NCBI GenBank assembly: GCA_035222895.1
Contig: JAVYIG010002734.1
Span: 1 to 64,000 of the forward strand
DNA length: 64,000 nt
From: Strongylocentrotus droebachiensis
Taxonomy: Eukaryota > Echinodermata > Echinoidea > Camarodonta > Strongylocentrotidae
Direction of reading: 5' to 3'
The translations under genes and the position numbers were made by a program. Shown here piece by piece: positions 9,879 to 23,100 of this stretch. Below the pieces are notes generated by a model. The model was not told where the DNA came from. It made no database searches and saw nothing but the letters and a program-made list of their open reading frames with translations. Each line of letters begins with the position of its first letter. The stretch's first letter is position 1.

Positions 9879-11086
9879 TATGGACATTTTAACATGTAAA
9901 ATCTTAAAGATAGAGAATCTTATTAGTCATGTGATTGATAAAATCTTGATTTACTTGGGATTTCAAGCTTATCTGAAGGAGAAAAAGCTAAATCGGCTCA
10001 TTCGTAGTGACTTCAGACCAAAGGTATGACTGTCTACAATTTGACGCCGTATTATTTAAATCTTCGTTTGGAGTTCCATAACTAATATAATTGCCATTTC
10101 TTCCAGGATTGGATCGTGTAGTGTGCGCCGGCATTTACATGCAAATTATTTTGTGGACAGAACATGCTCAATGTGCCTTCAACATGTCTTGATATCCTTT
10201 TCTTGCTTGCAAATGAATAAATTGGCGAGGTGTTTCTAGTTCTACAGCTGGGTTGGGATAGGGGGATTACCGATCCATTACCAAAAGTTTCACGAGCTTT
10301 ATCCCAATTCGAACAAGCTAAGTAAACAATTCGTTAATATCACTCAAAACATTTGAAAAGCCATATATAGCTATGCTTGTATCAACCCTATGACGAAAGC
10401 AAAATAGTTGCTTTGTGAAATATGATTTTATTTTTTTTGTACAGAAATGACATTAAACTCTAATGAACTAACTTTTCTAGTATTTAATAGAAAATTGATA
10501 ACAATTTATATAGGTCTGTGGTTTGTACAAAAGCATTTATTTCCCTTGTAATCAAATAGAATAACTTCAGCCAATTTTACCTCATTTAAACAAACATCTT
10601 GTTCAAATGATGCTAAACTATATGACATAAAGAAAATGCAATTATTGAATAGGTTCAGTATCGTCGTACCATCGACATCTGTTCATCTTTATAACATCTT
10701 CTACTTTTTCTATTTCTTTTTGAATTTCTCCGCTTGGCGAAAGACTGTGCGTACAAACATGAATATTCTCAGAATTCCTATAAACAAAATCTAGGCCTTA
10801 CACAGGCCTTTTATAATGACAAACCAAATTTGTATTGTGACATCACAATCAAGAGATGATGCGAGCGTTCACTGTAGATGCGCGTGTTGCCATGCAACGC
10901 ATAAAAAGGTGCGCTGAGGATGTGAGGTAGATCTAGATGGCTGAAAAGTCGCGAATTTAACTCTTTTTTTGTATGAAAAAGAACCGTCGCATCGAGAACT
11001 GTCGAAAAATCCAAGGAAAAGGCAAGCACATGCAGGAGAGTTTTGTTCATTAATGAGCGCGATTTTTACTATGTTTACATCTCCCT
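9879..11086. other. Intergenic sequence upstream of gene B, no feature seen
   Basis: This AT-rich stretch lies between the LINE end and the proposed gene B promoter. Short minus-strand open frames near 10811-11099 have no recognisable domain. Confidence 0.4.
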
Positions 11087-11094
11087 TATAATAT
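11087..11094 (+). promoter_or_regulatory. Possible TATA box of gene B
   Basis: TATAATAT lies about 55-60 nt upstream of the proposed start codon at 11149. A start site about 30 nt downstream would leave a 5' UTR of roughly 30 nt. The region is AT-rich, so a chance match is possible. Confidence 0.3.
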
Positions 11095-11148
11095 AACAAG
11101 AGGGAGAAGTGTGCTTCCTGATTTTGGTTGGCGAAGTTGATTACACAG

Positions 11149-11194
11149 ATGCAATTTGATCAGCGACTGGTGGTTTTACTCGTCTACGTGAAAG
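11149..11194 (+). CDS. Gene B first coding exon: signal peptide start
   Basis: ATG at 11149 starts MQFDQRLVVLLVYVK, with the donor GTAAGA at 11195 in phase 1. Joined to the next exon this gives a hydrophobic core, then AMFLTSTA before YYSRW. STA fits the small-x-small rule for signal peptidase. It is the only upstream exon I see that supplies both a start codon and the phase needed by the acceptor at 12129. Confidence 0.65.
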
Positions 11195-14100
11195 GTAAGA
11201 TTTTATGTATTGATTTTAAACATGTGGGAGGCCTATTTGAATCGGTAGGACGGGGGGGGGGGGTGGGTGTCCGGATACTTAACAAAAGTAAAAGCTGCCA
11301 CGTTTACCGTTGGATTTTACGAAAATGGTGAATCAAATACAATGTAGATCTAGCATTAACCATTATGACGGGGTGACCAAAGTTCGCTGAGATTTTGACA
11401 ATATTAGGAAATGTGATATTCGATTCGATGATTTCTCATATTCTGCACACATTCATTTATTTCAATTAGGCCTAGGCCTATCACCAAATGGACGGCTAAG
11501 TTTATGATGACAAATTGGTGCAACTAGAAAAGATATCATAGAAGAATTCCGGAGAAATCGTGATCTCAAAATTCGATGTCTACACTCAATTTGGCACGCG
11601 CAGCAACTGATGAAAAAATCATCAACAAAACGAGACCCTAATTCGCTCACTGGAGTTTACAGCTGATAATTTTTTTTATGGCGATTAATTTAAAAAAAAG
11701 GTAAGATAATTTAATAATTTTGCTAGACAAAAAAAAAATCATCCAATTGGTTGGTATCAACTCACATCTCCCTTGTATCACTTTTCACTAATAATTTTAA
11801 TGACATATTCACTCGAAACTAAGATTCCTAGACCCTTGAATCTTGATGATATAACTTCAAACAATTAAGAAAGGACGAAAAAGACGGCAACATTTGTCGA
11901 TCTTTCGTCAATATTTTCATAATTTCACACCCAATTCCAAATAAAATTTCGTCTCCAGGTAATTGTAGGTTCATCTTTCCATTGGAGGTATCAGATTTTC
12001 GAAATCTTACCGATTTTTGAGATAGCGAACTATGGTCACACCAGCCCCTCCCCCGCCCCCTAATCCAAACCGATCAGATAATCTTTGACCAGCCATTCAT
12101 CCTGTCATTCTTTTCTATCATTTATCCAGCAATGTTCCTCACCTCCACGGCTTACTATTCACGGTGGGGTGAATGGGGGCCGTGGACGCCTTGTGACTCG
12201 TTCTGCGGCATCGGCAACACCGAACGAAGTCGCCCATGTGAGGATGTTTTAGGAAGAGTGGTCGACGGGTGCGGGGACGAGGATGATTCGATAGAGATCG
12301 CTGAATGTTTTACTCAAAGATGTCCCCTAGGTATAGTGGTCTATGTTTAGGTCCCCTATGATATTGTGGACTATAAGCTACACGTTTTTTTTTAAGTTAC
12401 AAGTCCTCTAATGCAATATATCCTAGTGACGTTTTTTAAAAATCTTTTGATCTAGAATTCTTTAAACTGCACTTGAACATCTTTACATTACAGTACATTG
12501 TGCTGTAAGTACGTTCATTATATAATAAGAGCGATTCAATCAAATATAATCAATACTTTCGTGTGCAAATGGGCAGTTTCTTGTTGTTGTTTTTTCCTAA
12601 ATTTTCATTTACATTGGATCATCTAATGTAATCTAAATGTATGATATGGTGAACAATGTTCGCAGAGATTTAACAAAATATTAGGCAAGTGAAATTCCAT
12701 CCATGATTTCTCAGGATTTTACACGAATATATTCTGTTCATCTTTTCCTTAACAGACGGCACCATTTTAAGGTATAAATTAGTGCAGCAAGAAAATGTAT
12801 CATCTAAGAATTCTGGAAATAAAGCGATTTCAAAATTGGATGTCAGATCAGAATACGCTGCAACTGACATGAGAGTGATAAACACAGGACTTTATCACAC
12901 GCGAAGGTTAAAGCTGAGCTATAAAATATAACATAATTTCCAAGGCAAAATGTCACCTAATCAGTTGTTATCATAATTATTTAACTTTTAATTTTGATGA
13001 AACTTCTCGATATATGAAGATTCCTAGAACCTTGTCATTAATTGCAAAAAAAATCAGAACGGATGCAAAAGACAATAAAATTTGCTGATATTTTTTGTCA
13101 ATATTTGTTTAATTTTAACATCCAATTCCAAAACAAATATCGTCCATGGGTAATTTTAAGGTTCGTTTTTCCATGGCTGGTATCAGAATTTCTTGAGATG
13201 TAAAACTCAGTGTCCATCCCGAATTATAAAGGTAACATGCGATCTATGGTCACACCACCATAAATTATCAGTGTCAATTTGAGGAGGATACAAACAAGAT
13301 TCATCAAGACCTGGCCCCGTTTCACTAAACTTGTCATCAGTGACAAATGACATTTTTCATTATAAGCTACTGAAATCATTGCTTCTGATTGGTTATCAGC
13401 AGATTTGTCACTGATATTTGTCATTTGTCATTGAAAAAAGGCTTTGTGAAACGCCCCCTGTAGGAAACTCTTAACTGCAGCTAGTTTAATATTTCTTTTG
13501 TTATGTCATAGGTTCAGCCGACCCTACGTGGAGCCCCTGGTTAGCATGGAGTACATGCGACAAGACATGTGGCAGCGGTTTTACAGTTTCAACTCGTGCA
13601 TGCTTGAAAGGTAAGGACAAAGAAATGAATCCACACTTCAAAATATGTAGAATAAATACACAATTTTGATTGGTTTATGGTACACGGTTCAATCTTTTGC
13701 CGAAGGAGGGGGAGGGGCTATAGATTTAACCGTGACGACATAAATAGGCAATCGTTACCTGTTTTACTTTCTATATCTCGCTAGTCAGGGTTGGATAAAC
13801 CTGGGTAGAGAGTGGCAAATGTAGTACATGATGTTGCCAAAGCACTCGAACCACAAATCATATGATACATTGTCAGATGTTGCACTACTAGACCTTTCAT
13901 AATCAGGCCAGGGCACTCTTTTGAGAAATCAAAAGTTAAGCGTCACCCTAATCAGAAGATTCCTTTTCCATCAATCTGGTACACATCAAGTGCAGTGCAC
14001 ACACGTAAGGACACAATTTGTTTCTAAAACTTTCAAGCGCGCAAAATGAGCGAGTAAAAAGTAATGAATTTGTAGGATGGTAATTTTTTTTATTTTGTTC

Positions 14101-17100
14101 ACAAAAAGTCTTTACGAAATTATGTTTGCAGGCGCCTCGCCCGAAAGAAAAGACAATTAATTGGAACATACACGGCAGTTTCTAATATCTTATTTTCACG
14201 GAATTGACGTTGATTTTATAATGGATAAAAAAAACAGATCTCTAATTGATCTCTCGTGGTAACCCGGTTAAAAAAAACGCTGCCCTAGACCATTACATTT
14301 TTACGACACTGGTCCTCTATGAATTTCATATTAAAAGCATTCCTACTTTCAAGATTTGAAATGTTATATTTCATGTAAAATGCAAATCAGCATCCCGTTT
14401 TGACGAAGACACGTACATGTACGTTCGTTTTTGCTCGGTCATCATAAGAACAGGACTCTGGATCTGAAATTGTTCTTGGTTTGCTTCAATTTGAAATGAT
14501 TTTCTTTTTCATTCTTTCTCTCGCAGTATTTATATTGAAGGATTATTCTTTTTGTTTAGCCTAAAGTTAAGGATCGCAAATGAAGTGTTTCCTCTCTCAT
14601 GTAGGTCGTTCACATTACAGGCATCATTTTGTGTCCGCTTTAAGTCCTGGGGGCGTTTCACAAAACTTGTCATCAGTGACAAATGACAATTTGTGTTATA
14701 AGCTACTGAAATCCTTGCTTCTGATTGGTTATCAGCAGATTTGTCACTGATTTGTGTTATTTGTCACTGAAAAAATGCTTTGTGAAATGCCCCCCAGTCT
14801 TGCTCTTTCTTTGTAGGTCTTATTTGTATATAATTATATTCACCGAAATTCATTGACCTCGGCCCTGTCTTTAAAAAACTTGCAAATAATTGCAACTATG
14901 TATATATAGGGGACTGCAAACTTGCGATTTGTTATAGGACTTGCGATTGATTCGGATAAATCGCATTTACTTCTTAGGCGGGACCCTGTTCTCTATCTAA
15001 GACTTATCTTTTTCTCTCTTTTTTTCTTTTATAGAAACTTATAGAGGTCCGATGTTTTCCCCACAATGCCCTGGAAAAAAGAAAAGGACAGAAACGTGCC
15101 AGCTGGAGCTTTGCCCAACCCAAGGCAGTGAGTTATCATCTAGCTTGCTGTCTTCGCTTGTCGATATGCACGCTCGCTCATTTGCAACACGTGCAATTTT
15201 GCACTAAAAATGGGCACTAAAAATATTGACGGAAGGATTGATTTATGCAGCTCGAATGTCTTTGCAAAAATTAACCATTTCCATTCTTGATTAATTCCAT
15301 GACAACCCTTTTAACTCACGTATAGATTGTTATGAAAGAGTTTCATCGGGATGGTTATAACAATGATTTGAAATTTCTTGTTTCACTTCCAAAAGGAAAA
15401 TTCACCTGTAACTGTTCCGATGTTTACAGTTCAGACACCCAACTGAAACTCGAATTGGCATACATATACAGATTGAACTTGTCCTGGGAACAGTTAAATA
15501 ATCTTGAAACCTTTGGTATATGATTAATACAATGTGATATAAGGAATTGTTTGTGTCGCATATAATACAGATATTGACTGGTAGGCCGGTGTATAATATT
15601 ATATTTCCTTTTGATAGCTCCGCAGGTCAAAGGTTTCATGGATTGGACGGAGTGGGATGAGTGGTCATCCTGCATCGGGAAATGTGGCAAGAGGTTTCGA
15701 TATCGCGAGTGTTACGATTACGGGCAGACCGGCTTCGTGAGGGGTTGCTATGGTAAAAGTGATGAGTGGGAGGCATGTGGGATTCCGAGCTGTCCCAAGA
15801 TGAAGGATAAGCCCAAGAGAAAGGACTATCGAATTTTAGGTAAGTTGTTATGAATATGATTATGCAAATTGTGCTTTTGAATAATCCTATTGAATTTTCT
15901 TGATTTAAACACAAATATCGTATATTACATGTCTATTTCAATAACTATTTTATCTTCACATATTTTTTAAATATTTGTTATCGTCCTTTGTTTTATCTAA
16001 TCTTTAGTCCAGTGAATGAACCACGTCACCCCAATGATTAGGCCTAACAAAAAAAAGATGGAGTATCGCCCTTTAGTTGCCAAAACTTTTTTTTATAAAC
16101 TTCCCCTTTGGGCTAATATTTGTTCAGCTTTGAATGCTTTAATACATTTTTTTCCTCTAAAAAACGGATTTAAAAAAAAACTTTAAAAAAAAGCCGACCG
16201 TACATGTCAAGATTTTTCGGTCGGTCGCAAAGGGCAATAACATCTTTTTGTAAAGGCCTTATGGATACCCTTTTGCTTTGCTAAACAGACTATGTATCAT
16301 GGACCGACTGGGAGCAGTGGACGCACTGCGGTAGATCATGCGGAGGAGGAAAGAAGTATCGAAAACGTGAGTGTCGCAATGAGCGTGACATCTATAACGT
16401 TCTCTCCTTTACTGCTTGCGGCGGTCCGGACGTAGAAGATCTCAAATGCAACGTACAGTTATGCCCGGGACAAAAACGTGAGTATGATCTCGTTGATATA
16501 GGGGGAAGTACAATCTCCTGCGTGATGTTGCCTTTAAAGGCCCACTGCACTACTTGTGCGCCCTCTATATAACAAACAATGCCTAATCGGTGACCATTGG
16601 TCGCCCATGATCCTCTTTTCCTTATCTTAACTGAGAGCTGACTTGATGAGATAACCATCTGTCCAGTAACCTTGCAGGACAGTCTAATTCCTCGTATAAA
16701 CTAGTACAGTAAGCTTTAATACAAGTAGAAGCGGAATGAGGGGGCATTCAGGGCAATTCAGGAAAGTTAAAATAGTTTACCTTTCTGGAATCTCTCCTGT
16801 AACAAGTACTTTCTTGATTGTTGTGAGGAGTTTCATACGAAAAGGATTTAAATCCAAAAATATTGGTTGAATTAATTTAAATATGTTACATCTATTGAAA
16901 TCTTGGAGTGATCGTCTAAACTTATGATTGCAATATATACCCAAAGAAGTCGTGAGACCGGGCTTTGGGAAACGTCCTTTCACATTTATGAACAAATTCG
17001 TTATCACCAGAGTACATTTAACCCCTTTTAGAATGAAACCAGTTTTGATTTAACTCCTTTTTTGGAATAAAACAGAATTCGTTATCGAAATTGTCTACTT

Positions 17101-20100
17101 TTCGACATATATATTTTTGTAATGCAATATAGTGCATTCGAATCGCATGTGCCTGGTGCACATGATTATTCATCTAACAAAATCAATTTCAATCGAAAGT
17201 AGATTTAACCCCTTTTGGAAATAAGCTCTTAATAATGTTCAATAACAATATTGTGGATGCATGTATAAATAAATATCTTTTAAGTATAGAGGAAATGAAA
17301 ATGAAAATCTACGATTTCTCTCATTCACAGCTAAGCCGAAAAGGGTCATCCTTGGTTCTTGGACAGAATGGGCCACTTGGGCCAGATGCAGTATGAGCTG
17401 TGTAGGGGGTACGAAGACCCGGTACCGTTCCTGTCGTGACAGAAACGGAAAAAATGTTGGGGACTGCAAGGGTGATACCATGGCGTATGACGATTGTGGA
17501 TCCTCGCTCTGCACACCAGCTCCATTCTCTAGCTATGGAATACCAAGGCCTAGTATTTGGCCAAGTAAGGTCCCTTCATAGTTTTATTTTATTCATTTTT
17601 TCTTCTTTTTGCTGTAACCCACTGTCTGGGAACAATGTAGGTGTCGTGGTCCAGTGGACACCGTGAGTTATATTATTATCATTATGATAAGTATCATTAT
17701 TGTCATTATCATCATAAATATTATTATCATTGTTTTAATTCTTCTTCTCCTCTTCCTTCTTCTTCTTCTTCTTCTTCTTCTTCTTCTTTTTATTATTATT
17801 ATTATTATTGTTATTATTATTAATATTATTATTGTTGTTGTTGTTGTTGCGTAGCTAGCCCTGCATAAAACATTCTTGGAAACACATAAACGTGTGACTT
17901 ATTTACCTAATTGGTTGATGTCGGCCGGCTTGTCAGACGACTGTTCATCTTGAATTATTATTTTGACAGATGATGCTAGAACATTTTCAGTGGATGTAGA
18001 AGTAGAGAACCCATCTTCAAGCGACCAATCAACAAAGAAGAAAAAATATTATGATCATGCGAAGCTAAATTCACATTTCCCGCAGAGGACAATGATATCA
18101 GATATCAACAATCGCCGAAAGATGGATTCCTTTTCAAGCCCACCATTACCACCACCTTATTTTCATCACGTATAAATCTTGCCGGAAATGTTACCCCTTC
18201 CAATACCCAAAGAAAAAAAGAATATTCGAGTTTTAGACTTAAAATTTGAAGGGTAACTCCGTTCTGTCGATGTGTCTGAATTAAAGATAGACTTCATGTT
18301 TTATGCGGGGTTTTGTTTTTTTAATAAAAATACATCGTTTTGCAGAAAACTTTGCTGAATGGACGGAGTGGGAGACTTGGTGGGATTGCAGTAAGACCTG
18401 CGATGGCGGCGAGACAGTAAGGTACCGTAACTGTGAGGAAAACGGCAAATGGATGCCTGGATGTCCGGGCAAAGATACAAATAAAAAGGAATGCAATACA
18501 CAATCCTGCTCCGGAGAAAGCGGTGAGTGAAAACTGCTGTTGCCTGATCAACTGGATTCCTGCAATTCATCTCTTTATAGCCAAAAGGGAGTTAACTCTG
18601 TGCCAAAGTAGGCGCGATGACTCATTTGTAGAGCAGTGGTCTCGCAATCGGGGGGTCCCGGGTTCGAAACCAAGTCGATACGCTAGCGCTCTTGTATAAA
18701 GTATTCCTCATTACTAGGCTAAGTCCCTCGGAGAAGATTTTAAGCCGTCTGTCCCTTCTGGTTGATTACCTACAAGCATAAACATGCTCTCAGTGCAGTC
18801 AGGTAGAAACAAAACAATATTATTACACCAATCAGAGTTCAGAAATTAACACCCTTCTGGCTCTAGACAGACGAGTTCATTCGTTAACCCTTGCAGTGCC
18901 AGAGGTGCAAATATGCACCAAATAATACACACAATGACCATAGACCCCCAATCTCCTCGGCACCATGAGAGTTAATAGCGTTTACGAGCATTTCACAGAC
19001 CGTCCTGGAAATTTTTACCCAAAATTAAGTCTCTCCACTATGAAAAGTACCATCACTTGTTCCTCAGAAGTAATGCTCTGGCTGTGGGTAAGAAAATGCT
19101 TTGAGGCTAATGGCTCACGAGATGCCATTTTCGTTGCGTCGTACAAGGTAATTCGGGTAATTAAATGGACGGTAATGACGGTCGAGTCGCAGTCTTTTAC
19201 TATAAATAAGACGCAGGAGTGGGATGGTTAAGTGCAAGATTCCTGATTCGTCTGAAATATGTGCTGATCGTGAACGTTTTAATCTAAGAAAAGACAATTG
19301 GATTAGCTCCTCGTGAGTAACCCATGACTATACTGTTGGTTGTTTAATATGAGCACTATTGTTGTGAAGACTTTCGAGAAACCAACTCAAAGGAAATTTC
19401 AAAACTTATGTATGGATCAGAAATGAAGGTGGGGTTATGTAATACGTCGTTAAAATTCACACATTTCAATTGAAAAGGCTGCTGAAATACCACAAGTTGA
19501 TTTTTCGAAAGTCTTTGAAAGAAATAATGCATAGCATGTTCTTAATTGGGTCTTTCTTCTTATAGCTCCACCAAAACCTGACCAACGCTATTCAGGTAGT
19601 GCTAAATCACCGAGCTCTTCTCAACTGGGTCAATCTAGCTCGCACTCCAAAAGCTCAACCAAGCAGTCGACTAGCCGAGGAGCCATCTCTTGGTCATCGT
19701 GGAGCGAATGGGCAAAATGTAGCGCCAGTTGTGACGGTGGCACTCGTACCCGATGGCGAGAATGCAACGATGCCAACAAGAATTTAGCTTCGGGCTGCGA
19801 GGGTGAATACATGGACACTGGCACTTGTAAGTCTACGCCTTGCCAGTCGGCATCAAGTTTAGCAAGTGCTAAAGATCATAGCAGCTCACAGTCCGTCTCT
19901 TGGGTATCTTGGAGCGAATGGACAAAATGTAGCGCCAGTTGTGACGGTGGTAGTCGTTCCCGATGGCGAGAATGCAACGATGCCAACAGGAATCTCGCTC
20001 CAGGCTGCGAGGGTGAATACATGGACGAAAGCGATTGCGGTTCTGCGCCTTGTGTGGCAACGTCAAGAACAAGGGCTGGTCCCACACCTAGCAGAGCGGG

Positions 20101-23100
20101 TCAGTCTGATTTGAAATACGAGAGCTCTCCTGAACAACCAAGCAGTGGATCCGAAGTCAAGACCTGGTCAACTTGGAACGATTGGTCAATTTGTAGCGCT
20201 ACCTGCGGAGGCGGTACCCGGTCACGTTTGCGTGAATGCGAAGGACCTAATGAGAGTCTCGCCGTGGATTGCGAGGGCGGATACATGGAGTCCAGCGATT
20301 GCGGATCTCAGCCTTGCCAGTCAAGTTTCCGTTCTGGTTCAATTCAAGGTTCACGTACGTTTCACATGTTTTTATTATTCCATTATTCTTATTTTTTCGG
20401 GAACGCTGGCATCTTCCTATTGACTTCAAAACTATAGTTGTAGTCTATTTCCCAGAAAAAGAAGGACAGGAAAAAGACATTGAATTCATCATTGTAGTTA
20501 TGCCCCAAACCACCAAAAAGCGGGGCTTTGACCCCTCAAGGCCCAATACAAGGTTAGAAAGTCTCCGAGCCGCCTTCAGTCTGTGCATCAATTGTTGTTC
20601 TTCTTCTTGGGTTTTAAGGCTGACCAATCTACAAAGATTATTTCTGCCTAGAACTGCCAAGACACTATAACTCTGATTTAGATTTGATTAAAATATTCAG
20701 AATATTAGTGACCAAGTTAAATTGCAGAATGTTGATGATTTGGCATCTGTGCTTGACGTATCAATCTTTTGTCAGACATGTGCGAGTCGTATTTTCTTAT
20801 ATTACACAGAAAATGCTGGAGGATTGGATAGTGTTGACGAAGCAGGGATAGAGGAAGGAGGAGGAGGAGGAGGGGGAGGAGGAGGAGAAGGAGGAGGAGG
20901 AGGAGGAGAAGGAGAAGGTGGAGACGATTGGGGCGCTTGGGACAGCTGGCAGTCATGTACGGTCACGTGTGGCGTTGGTGTGCGCATGCGCTATCGGGAG
21001 TGTGTCATCGACAGTTGCCTTGGTGAAGATGTCGATTCAGAAGATTGCTCCGCTGATGAACTATGTGAAGGTAGGTTTCGTGATACGTTCAAATCTCGCC
21101 GTTCGTCTTTCTGTACGTGCATACTGTAAGCATGTAAAGTTTTGGAAAGCTAAAAATTAATTGAAAATTGACGCATTCTTGCTTTCACACACACAAACAA
21201 AAGAATTGTGGTCTAAAGTTTTTAACATGGCTTAATCTTAGATGGGGGCTTCTGAAAATGCTGAAAAAGCAATACTCTTAGATGAATTTTACCACGTTAT
21301 TCCTCCAAACCGACACATAAAGAACGAGAAATCTCAAGAATTATTTTTCAAATTTACCTGAACTCAAAACTCCTCTTTATGGCATTCCGTATAATCATCA
21401 TAATGACGCCATTCCTGTATGATTATTATGCACGCGGGACTATGGACACTGTGTATCATGTCCTGGCTACCGACCTAGCATTTTTCCATCAGTTATTCCA
21501 TTTAATACGCTTCATGTGAAAGTCCACAGAACGCATTACGTTATATACAAATCTATTACAAATGCATGATTGGTTACTTCTTTCAGCAGACGTTTCATTA
21601 AAAATATGTCTGTCACTTTGTAATAATATCATCATTTCGATGAAATAATGAATTTGTTTTTTAGATAGTACAGCCATCAGTGAATTTGAAGCCGAGGAAG
21701 GAAAGGGCGTGGTCATCAGTTGCCTAGATAGCCGGTTCGTCGAAGACCATCCAGGATCGAAGGTTGTTTGGTCTAAGAACGAAGAACCCGTACAGATGGA
21801 TGGTGAGTGTGTTTTGTCAAATGTCTTATCTTGTCACGATTTTTCCCCGCCAAGGGTTTCCCAGCAAAAACCCACCCGAAAATGCAAGCTCTGAATGGGT
21901 ATGGACTGAGAATAACTTCATTTCCATTCATGTAACATAAGCGGGTGCCTTCATGACGAAGTATTTTCACCAGGGAAGATATTTCATGTCCCGTTATGAC
22001 GATTACATTAATTTCAAGAGGATTATATCAGGTTCTTGAAAGTTCTTGTCAACTTAGCTGATCCTGAAAGCCAGATGACTAGGATGCATAAGCTTTGGGT
22101 TGATATCATGTATTAGGGACCATGGTGTTATAGAGATAAGATGAAAATCTTTTGTCTTCAAAAGATGATTCTCCCTTCCCCGCTGCCCCTCCTGGACACT
22201 TTACCATTTGCCACTTGTTATGCCACAGATTGGGTTGTTTTTATAGAGACAAGTTGATCACAAATTGTTTCTAAGATAATCATGGACACTTCTATAATGT
22301 GCTCCTTCTCCGCTGTTCCCATGAAGACACTATCATTTGATATTTGCTATCCTGCAGATCGCTTCGTGCTTGTCAACCTTGCAGACCTTGAAATCAAACG
22401 TGTGGAACCAGACGATGAGGGCGTGTATGTCTGTTCAGTGCTATCAGGAAACAAAACTTTCAACCGCCATGTTGTTCTTCTAAAGAGTAAGTGCAGGGGC
22501 GGATCTAGCTTTTTGCTAAGGGGGGGGGGTTGACCAAAATAATGACGATGCGGAGCATCGTCCACGAGCCGCGAAGCGGCGAGCCGATTTTTGGGGGGGT
22601 GTTTATTTGAACCCCGTAAGTGATGTTTTCCTGGCATCTATTAACACAATGGAGACTATAAAAAGCAGTGCATGATAACGTCTTTTTAAATCAAGTAACA
22701 GTTTAATACACAGTTATATCCAGAGTTATCATGTGTTTGGTTAAGTTACCAGATGAGTTGAATATCTTCTCACAATATTTGCACTTGAAAGGGTTTCTCT
22801 CCAGCGTGTGTTCTTTTTTCTTTCTTTTTTTCTTTTTTTTTCTCTTTTTTTTCCCTTTTTTTTTTTTTTTTTTTTTTTGGGGGGGGGGGGGGGGGGGCGC
22901 CCAAGGGGGGGGGGGGTTTAAACCCCCTAAACCCCCCCCCCCGTAGATCCGCGCCTGAAGTGAATACCATTATCATACCCAGGCACCTTAAGATTTTAGA
23001 TTTATCAGAGTTGTTCATATTTACCTTATGGTATAATAATATTCCGGTTGTAAGGTCGGGCGTACTCGCACTGACTTTATAAATGTTCTAGCTAGGTTTT

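Noticed and set aside
12132-12330. ATG at 12132 as the start of gene B
   Set aside because: It lies directly behind a good acceptor and would give a weak signal peptide; the upstream exon supplies start, hydrophobic core and matching phase.
20355-20809. Gene B counterpart of the gene A exon 1785-2036
   Set aside because: I found no TSR-like cysteine or tryptophan pattern in this intron, so gene B appears to lack that exon.
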